A stretch of 64,000 nucleotides of DNA from Polyangiaceae bacterium (lineage in GTDB: Bacteria; Myxococcota_A; Polyangia; Polyangiales; Polyangiaceae): the NCBI GenBank assembly GCA_020633205.1, contig JACKEB010000017.1, positions 186,001-250,000 on the forward strand, in the 5' to 3' direction. A program made the translations under genes and the position numbers. The notes beneath the pieces are model-generated. The model saw only the letters and a list, made by a program, of their open reading frames with translations. It was not told the origin of the DNA and searched no databases. Positions 58,487 to 64,000 of this stretch are shown piece after piece. How positions within the stretch are numbered: position 1 is the stretch's first letter; each line of letters opens with the position of its first letter.

Positions 58487-60577
58487 ATGTCCGCTGGAGC
58501 CACGCCACAAGAACCGTCTCCGGAGTGGGAGGCGGGGGCGCGCGCGCTCATCGACCGCGTTAGCAACGAGTTGCTTCGCGTCCCCTTTGAGGGTGTTGGG
58601 GCGTGCATCGAGCGCAAACTGGCGAGGCTAGGGAAGTTCTTGGAGGCCCGCCGGGTGTTCGTGCTCGGTCTGGGAACGCCTGAGCGCCTGCACATCAAGC
58701 ACCTTTATTGCCACGGGGATACTTCGGATTTCAGCGCGGTGTTCGGGCCGCCTCGCGCAGAAGCCTATAGCTGGCTGGTCAACCAGCTACGGAGCGGCGA
58801 GCGGGTGCGCATCGACCCGGAGCGCTTCCCTCGAGCCAACGCATTCAGCGAGCTGTGCGTCACCTATGGGCTGAACAGCCAGGTGATCGTGCCAGCAGAG
58901 GTCGCCGGCAGCGTGGTGACGGCGCTGGGCGTGGAAGGCGTCGTTGGACGGCACTGGCAGGAGTGGGAAGTCGACCTGGTCGCGAAGGTGGGCCGCATGC
59001 TTGGCTCGACACTCGCTCGCGCGGCCGCCGAGCAAGAAGCACGTGCTACGAAAGAGCTCCTCGGCCGCTTCGTGAGTGAGCTGCCACTGCAAATCGCGGT
59101 CGTCGATTCCGACATGCGCTTCGCATGGGTGAACCGCGCGATGGCAGACGCGAATCAGCTTGCTGCGGACAATCACGTCGGCAACTCGCTGCACGACATC
59201 GACCCGGGGCTAGCGCGGCGCCTGGAGCCCGCGTTCAAGCAGGCGCTAGATACCGGCGAGCTTCAGTTCCGAACGCTGCTGCGAGAAGCGGACAATCAAC
59301 GAGACGTCGAGCTCCGGCTGTTCCCTCTCGAGCACAGCGACGGTGGCTTGATCGGGATCGTGCTGAACGATCTCACGCGGCTCAGCAGCGCCATTCAAGC
59401 CCAGCAGCGCGCTGAGCGCGAGCAGAGCCGCCTCGAGTCCGAGCTTCAGCAGACGCGCCGCCTCGAGGCGCTCGGTCGCCTCGCTGGAGGCATCGCCCAT
59501 GACTTCAACAACCTGCTGTCCGCCATCCTCGGCTACACGGAGATGCTGCTCGACACGACCGACATCGAGCAGGTTCACCGGCGAGACCTCGCGGAAATAG
59601 ATCAAGCCGCGCGCCGCGCAGCCGGGCTCACCAAACAGCTCCTGGCCTTCAGTCGCCGACAGGTGCTGGAGGTTCGGCGGCTGAACCTCAACGACGAGCT
59701 GCGTGATCTGTACGGCCTCTTGCGGCGCTTGATCTTGGAGAATGTGAGCATTCGCATGCGCCCCTGTGTGGAGCCGCTCTTGGTCGAGGTCGATCCAAAC
59801 CAGTTCACGCAGGTGGTGATGAACCTCGCGACCAACGCCGCAGAGGCGATGCCTGGCGGCGGCGTACTCACGCTGACCACGCAGCTACTGCCGGTTCAGG
59901 AGTCACCGGAGGGCAGCGAGCTCGCCCCGGGTCGCTACGCGCTGCTCTCGGTAGAGGATACCGGTGCGGGCATGTCGAGCGACGTGCTGGGCAAGATCTT
60001 CGAGCCCTTCTTCACCACCAAGCCCGGGCATGGCACTGGGCTTGGCTTGGCGACGACGTATGGCGTCGTCCGTCAGCACCGCGGTCACATCAGCGTGACC
60101 AGCGACGTGAACCTGGGCACGCGCTTTGATGTGCTGTTCCCGCTGGTCGAGGAGGACGCCCTCCCCAGCACCGAGCGCCCGGAGAAGCGCCGCTCGAGCA
60201 GGCCGTCGCGTTCCGGCACCATCCTGGTGGTCGAAGATGAGCCCGTTGTGCGGCGCATGGCAGAGCGCATGCTCTCTCGCCTCGGCTACCAAGTTGTCTC
60301 CGCGCGGAATGGTGAAGAGGGCCTGCAAATCGGTCGCGAGCGCCTGGATGAAATAGACATCTTGCTCACCGACGTCGTGATGCCTGGCATGAGCGGACAT
60401 GATCTCTACCAGGCGCTGCTGGAGCTTCGCCCCGATCTACGCGTGGTATTCATGTCTGGCTACACCCACAACGTGATCGCTGCTCAGGGCGTGCTGGAGG
60501 AGGGCGTGCACCTCTTGCACAAGCCATTCACCCTCGAGCAACTCAGCGACAAGCTGCGCGACGCACTGCGGGATTGA
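58487..60577 (+). CDS. GAF/PAS hybrid sensor histidine kinase with C-terminal receiver
   Basis: 696 aa, no membrane segment. A GAF-like domain (about 20-180) and a PAS domain (about 190-310, LPLQIAVVDSDMRFAWVNRA) come first. The HisKA domain has GGIAHDFNNLLSAILGYTEM with its His at about 335. The HATPase has N-box MNLATNAAEAMPGGG, DTGAGMSSDVLGKIFEPF and GTGLGLATTYGVV. The receiver (from about 580; ILVVEDEPVVRRMAER) has its acceptor Asp in ILLTDVVMPGMSG and Lys in LLHKPF. It is similar in layout to the kinase at 11720. Its signal is unknown. It follows the zinc-ribbon membrane protein by 12 bases. Confidence 0.9.
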   Translation: MSAGATPQEPSPEWEAGARALIDRVSNELLRVPFEGVGACIERKLARLGKFLEARRVFVLGLGTPERLHIKHLYCHGDTSDFSAVFGPPRAEAYSWLVNQLRSGERVRIDPERFPRANAFSELCVTYGLNSQVIVPAEVAGSVVTALGVEGVVGRHWQEWEVDLVAKVGRMLGSTLARAAAEQEARATKELLGRFVSELPLQIAVVDSDMRFAWVNRAMADANQLAADNHVGNSLHDIDPGLARRLEPAFKQALDTGELQFRTLLREADNQRDVELRLFPLEHSDGGLIGIVLNDLTRLSSAIQAQQRAEREQSRLESELQQTRRLEALGRLAGGIAHDFNNLLSAILGYTEMLLDTTDIEQVHRRDLAEIDQAARRAAGLTKQLLAFSRRQVLEVRRLNLNDELRDLYGLLRRLILENVSIRMRPCVEPLLVEVDPNQFTQVVMNLATNAAEAMPGGGVLTLTTQLLPVQESPEGSELAPGRYALLSVEDTGAGMSSDVLGKIFEPFFTTKPGHGTGLGLATTYGVVRQHRGHISVTSDVNLGTRFDVLFPLVEEDALPSTERPEKRRSSRPSRSGTILVVEDEPVVRRMAERMLSRLGYQVVSARNGEEGLQIGRERLDEIDILLTDVVMPGMSGHDLYQALLELRPDLRVVFMSGYTHNVIAAQGVLEEGVHLLHKPFTLEQLSDKLRDALRD

Positions 60578-60809
60578 GCCCACAGTCACCTGCAGCCCGC
60601 GTCCGTGCTTCTTCGATGGTCAGCTGATGGGCGCGAACGCGCTTGGCGAGCTGAGTACGTGGACACTAACCTCGTTCGCGAGGGCGGCAGCGTCCGCGCG
60701 AAGGCGGGACACCAACTACCTAGGAGCAATGGAAATCCGTTGCCGCGCGGACATATTCCGTCCTACCAGAGGCATAGTCGCGTTGAACCACGCGTGGTAG
60801 CCATCACGA

Positions 60810-61861
60810 ATGGCCAGGTCACCCGAGGACGAAACCGCAGAGTCGACTGCGACCGAGGCGCAGACAGAGAGGGAGGCGCAAGCACCGACTGAAGCGAAGC
60901 CACGGCAGCCGCACGACCTGCTCGTGAAGCAGATCTTCGGTGATCCCAAGAACGCCCGACTGGAGTTGGAGGCAGTGTTGCCTCCTGCCGTGGTGGCAGT
61001 GCTCGATTGGTCGACGCTTGAGGTGCTCCCCGAGACGTTTATTGATCCCGCGTTTGCGAAGACTCAGGCAGACCTGCTGTTTCGGGTGCAACTCGCCGGG
61101 CACGAGGCTCGGATCTACGTCGTCTTCGAGCACAAGAGCGACGCGAAAGCGGAGACGTTGGTGCAGGTGGGCGGCTACGTGCTCGACGTGTTGGCGCGCT
61201 ACTTCCGCCACGGTGGGAAGCTACCGGCGCCGGTGGTGTTGCCCGTCGTGCTCCACCACAGCCACACGGGCTGGACGGTGGCGCAGAGCTTCCACGAGCT
61301 GTTCGACCCGGAGGTGCTGGCCATCCCCGGCGTGCGTGAGCACGTGCCGGACTTCCAAGTGGTGCTGGACGATGTGAGCAACCTCAGCGACGAAGCGCTG
61401 CGAGCCCGAGCGCGCGACGTCGCCTCCCTGATTGTCCCGTTGACGCTCTGGGCGCTCCGAGATGGCGTCGGAAAGAGGCGACCAGAGCTGCGCTCTTGCT
61501 CTGGGCGTGGGTGATCGCTGCACTTTGGAGCCTGCCAGACGGGCGTGCGGCGGTTTCGTTTGTGCTACATTACCTGTCGCTCGTGAGCGAGGTGCTGACG
61601 GACCGGGACTTGCTAGACGCGCTCGAGGAACGCGCGCCTGGGGTGAAGGAAGCGATCATGAACAGCGCACAACAGTGGATGGCAGAGGGGCGAGCAGAAG
61701 GTGAGCGCCGGGTGTTGGAGCGGCAGCTCCGTCGCAAGTTCGGAGACTCAGCGGTAGACGAGTCCGTGCTCGGCCGCCTAGCAGCTGCGGGCGAAGAGCA
61801 GCTGGCGCAGTGGACCGACCGGGTGCTGGACGCCCAAACGCTCGAAGAGCTGTTCCGCTAA
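60810..61861 (+). pseudogene. Rpn family recombination-promoting nuclease, frameshifted
   Basis: The Rpn/PD-(D/E)XK transposase family is clear: HDLLVKQIFGDPKNARLEL, then TQADLLFRVQL (Asp) and IYVVFEHKSDAKAETLVQ (E-x-K), and a C-terminal part with EAIMNSAQQWMAEGRAEGER and LRRKFGDSAVDESV. Around 61458-61470 the frame must shift by one base: in the first frame the protein turns to nonsense and stops at 61514, whereas LLLWAWVIAALWSLPDGRAA and onward is in another frame until 61861. The full product would be about 350 aa. Either a real mutation or a sequencing error. Confidence 0.8.
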
Positions 61862-62035
61862 GTCGACAACCTTAGATCTTCGCCGAGTCCTTCGCTCTCC
61901 CGAAGCGCCCGCTCGGTCCTTCGCGGAGCACCGCACGCAGCGAACGTTAGTGCCTGATAGGCGTGCCCACCAATTCCGCGCGGCACTGAAAACAAGACCT
62001 AGGGGGACACTAGATGGATGGATGCTCGCACGACC

Positions 62036-63136
62036 TCAGTGACCTGCAGGCTCTTGCTGCGACGAACAGTGAATCGTCCCGAGGCCGAGCACTAGATCGC
62101 GGCAGTACACGCCGACGACTTCGTGCTTTGGCAACACTTCGCGCAAGATCCCGAGGGCGAGGTAGTCGTTGGGATCGTTGAACGTGGGCACCAGCACGCG
62201 CCCATTGACGAACAAGAAGTTCGCGTAGCTCGCCGGCAGGATCAGGTCGCCGTAGCGCACGTCTCGCGGCATCGGCAGGCCGATGATTTCGAGCTTCCTG
62301 CCCTTGGCGTCTGTTTGCCCTTCAAGGCGCGCTCGCGCTTCGCTGAGTGGCTTGTGGTTGTGGTGACGGCGGTTCTTTTCCTCGCACATCACGAGCTTGC
62401 CGGGAGCGACGAAGCGGCAAAAGTCGTCCACATGCCCCGAGGTGTCATCACCGGCGATCCCGTCGGGCAACCAGAGCACTTTGCTCACCCCCAAAAAATC
62501 GCTCAGCACTTGCTCGGTGCCCTGACGATCCAGCCACGCGTTGCGCGAGTGCTCGCCGTGCAGCAGGCAACGCTCCGTAGTCAGGATGGTGCCCTCCCCA
62601 TCGACATCAATCGAGCCGCCCTCCAGCACCACCCGCTGCGGCTTGCCCTTCACCTCTGAGGTCGGTAGCCAGTGGTGCAACATGCGCTCCGCAACTTGAA
62701 TCCCTGCGGCATCGTCAAGCAGGTGATCGCGGTAGCGCCCCCAGCCGTCGAAGCGGAACTTCACCGCGCCGACTTCGCGTTGCTTGCCGCGCCCCTTCAC
62801 CACGAACGAGGGCAAGCTGTCCCGCGTCCACGAGCGATTGGTCGGTGCTTCGACGAAATCAATCTGAGCTAGATCCACGCCCGATAGCCCGAGCACCTTG
62901 GTGGCGTGGGAGCGCTCTCGACGATCGGCCACCAAGAAGCGCACACGCTCCACTTCGCTGATCAGGCGAGCGATCTCGGCGAACGTCCAGTAGATCGCGG
63001 CCTTCTTGACCGGCCAGTCCGTACGGTGGTGTGGCCAGGCGAGCCAGACCGCGGCTTGCGGCTCCCACTCCGCCGGCATACGAAAGCCCAGCGCCCTGGG
63101 CGTCTTTTGGCCAGCGTTCGCTTTGAGTTTGCTCAC
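62036..63136 (-). CDS. aguA: Agmatine deiminase
   Basis: 366 aa. The peptidyl-arginine-deiminase/agmatine deiminase fold: MPAEWEPQAAVWLAWPHH, the WTRDSLPSF region, VVLEGGSIDVDGEGT, GHVDDFCRFV (His/Asp) and the catalytic Cys in GLGTIHCSSQQEPAGH at the end. It converts agmatine to N-carbamoylputrescine. Some residues vary from the plant and Pseudomonas form (CSSQQ for CITQQ, RDSLP for RDxGP). The GTG start overlaps the stop of aguB (GTGA at 63133-63136), so the two are translated together in the same pathway order. Confidence 0.92.
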   Translation of the reverse strand: MSKLKANAGQKTPRALGFRMPAEWEPQAAVWLAWPHHRTDWPVKKAAIYWTFAEIARLISEVERVRFLVADRRERSHATKVLGLSGVDLAQIDFVEAPTNRSWTRDSLPSFVVKGRGKQREVGAVKFRFDGWGRYRDHLLDDAAGIQVAERMLHHWLPTSEVKGKPQRVVLEGGSIDVDGEGTILTTERCLLHGEHSRNAWLDRQGTEQVLSDFLGVSKVLWLPDGIAGDDTSGHVDDFCRFVAPGKLVMCEEKNRRHHNHKPLSEARARLEGQTDAKGRKLEIIGLPMPRDVRYGDLILPASYANFLFVNGRVLVPTFNDPNDYLALGILREVLPKHEVVGVYCRDLVLGLGTIHCSSQQEPAGH

Positions 63137-64000
63137 TGATCCTCGTCTGCGAAGCGCTTGGTGATCGCGCCGTAGGCGTCGATGCGGCGATCCCGGAGGA
63201 AAGGCCACTCGCGGCGCGTCTCCTCGCTACGGCTGAGGTCGAGCTCGACGACCAAGACTTCTTCGTCTTCGCCGGCCTCCGCCAACACCTCGCCAAAGGG
63301 ATCGCACACAAAGGAGTGACCCCAGAACTGGATGCCGTCGGGCGGCCCCTCTTGTCCGACCCGATTCACCGCCACCACGTGGACGCCGTTGGCGATTGCG
63401 TGGCTGCGTTGAATCGTCTGCCAAGCGGAGAGTTGCTTGGCGCCGAACTGAGCCTTTTCCGCGGGGAGCCAACCAATGGCCGTCGGGTAGAAGAGGATCT
63501 CCGCGCCCTTGAGCGCGGTCAGGCGCGCCGCCTCGGGGTACCACTGGTCCCAGCACACGAGGGGACCGAGCTTGGCGTAAGGTGTGTCGATGGCCACGAA
63601 GCCAAGGTCCCCAGGCGTGAAGTAGAACTTCTCGTAGAACTGAGGATCATCCGGGATGTGCATCTTGCGGTAGCGCCCCGCGATCTGTCCCTGCTCACCC
63701 AGCACCACCGTGGTGTTGTGGTAGAGCCCCGGCGCGCGGCGCTCGAAGTTGCTGGTCATGATGCTGATGCGCAGCTCCGCAGCCAGCGCTTGGAACGGCT
63801 GGGTGCTTGGACCGGGGATAGGCTCCGCCAAGTCGAACAGCGCCTGATCCTCGACCTGGCAGAAGTACTGGGTCGCGAAGAGCTCCTGCAGGCAGACCAC
63901 CTGGGCTCCGCGCTTGGCCGCGTCGCGAGTCAGCTCGACCGCCTTCTTGATATTCGCAGCCTTGTCGCTGCCGACGGACATCTGGACGAGGCCCACCTTC
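63133..64000 (-). CDS. aguB: N-carbamoylputrescine amidase (nitrilase superfamily), 5' end beyond window
   Basis: At least 288 aa; the first few codons lie past the right edge (KVGLVQMSVGSDKAANIKKA is visible). The nitrilase catalytic triad is present: Glu in VVCLQELFATQYF, Lys in AGRYRKMHIPDDP and Cys in GPLVCWDQWYPEAAR. LQELFATQYFCQ and HIPDDPQFYEKFYFTPGD match the carbamoylputrescine amidase subgroup. It hydrolyses N-carbamoylputrescine to putrescine, CO2 and ammonia, following AguA. Together they give putrescine from agmatine; the arginine decarboxylase is not in the window. Confidence 0.92.
   Translation of the reverse strand, partial: KVGLVQMSVGSDKAANIKKAVELTRDAAKRGAQVVCLQELFATQYFCQVEDQALFDLAEPIPGPSTQPFQALAAELRISIMTSNFERRAPGLYHNTTVVLGEQGQIAGRYRKMHIPDDPQFYEKFYFTPGDLGFVAIDTPYAKLGPLVCWDQWYPEAARLTALKGAEILFYPTAIGWLPAEKAQFGAKQLSAWQTIQRSHAIANGVHVVAVNRVGQEGPPDGIQFWGHSFVCDPFGEVLAEAGEDEEVLVVELDLSRSEETRREWPFLRDRRIDAYGAITKRFADEDQ

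Noticed and set aside
57677..58510. 277-aa minus-strand frame
   Set aside because: Antisense to the ilvD end and the zinc-ribbon membrane protein, with shadow-type composition.

Overview
The window is high-GC DNA from what is most likely a myxobacterium (Myxococcota, probably the Polyangia side). Evidence: a secreted protein with MopE-type Cys/Asp motifs and a MYXO-CTERM-like tail (24575-26167); many lipoproteins with a Gly/Ser-rich linker behind the lipobox; several large hybrid histidine kinases; standalone protoglobin, pirin, Rpn and four-helix-bundle genes; and frequent GTG/TTG starts. No ribosomal RNA, CRISPR array or replication origin was seen. The species assignment is inference.

Layout. 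1-7.1 kb: envelope and secreted proteins (LCMT-type methyltransferase, nuclease lipoprotein, YfbK-like vWA lipoprotein), an 18-bp tandem repeat, a single-domain NFACT-R protein, and a non-coding block of five tandem hairpins plus a branched hairpin just before a four-helix-bundle (S23/IVP) gene. 7.1-16.8 kb: arsH facing pirin, a DUF3142 gene coupled to a helical-repeat protein, a PAS hybrid kinase, a Crp/Fnr regulator, a lipoprotein lipase-like hydrolase and a small membrane metalloprotease candidate. 16.8-21.5 kb: hemerythrin, then DUF779 plus aldehyde dehydrogenase, divergent from an AcoR-like sigma-54 activator, with a matching -24/-12 promoter between them. 21.5-33.4 kb: GNAT, PARG-type hydrolase, DUF2231 protein, MYXO-CTERM protein, REC-EAL phosphodiesterase, protoglobin with a MarR regulator, and assorted lipoproteins and small enzymes. 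33.4-37.3 kb: nrfH-nrfA (nitrite to ammonia), a tiny membrane peptide, and a beta-barrel/His-rich/thioredoxin fusion that may be broken at its 5' end.

38.7-46.9 kb is accessory DNA next to a tRNA-Leu gene: a HEPN protein, a DUF4145 protein and a DUF4365 gene cut by an IS3-type element. The IS3-type element is itself cut by a complete IS21-family element. Removing the IS21 element plus one copy of its 4-bp target duplication restores the IS3 orfB frame exactly, so the order of insertions can be read from the sequence. This HEPN/DUF4145/DUF4365 cluster is the best candidate here for a poorly described (possibly defence) system.

47-64 kb: a NarL-type two-component pair, an FGE-like lipoprotein, an erythromycin-esterase-family lipoprotein, a LysM/hydrolase protein, an FGE-family lipoprotein, ilvD with its terminator, a zinc-ribbon membrane protein, a GAF/PAS hybrid kinase, a frameshifted Rpn gene, and the overlapping aguB-aguA pair of the agmatine-to-putrescine pathway (aguB runs off the right end). 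All functional calls rest on motif recognition by eye; no database search was run.
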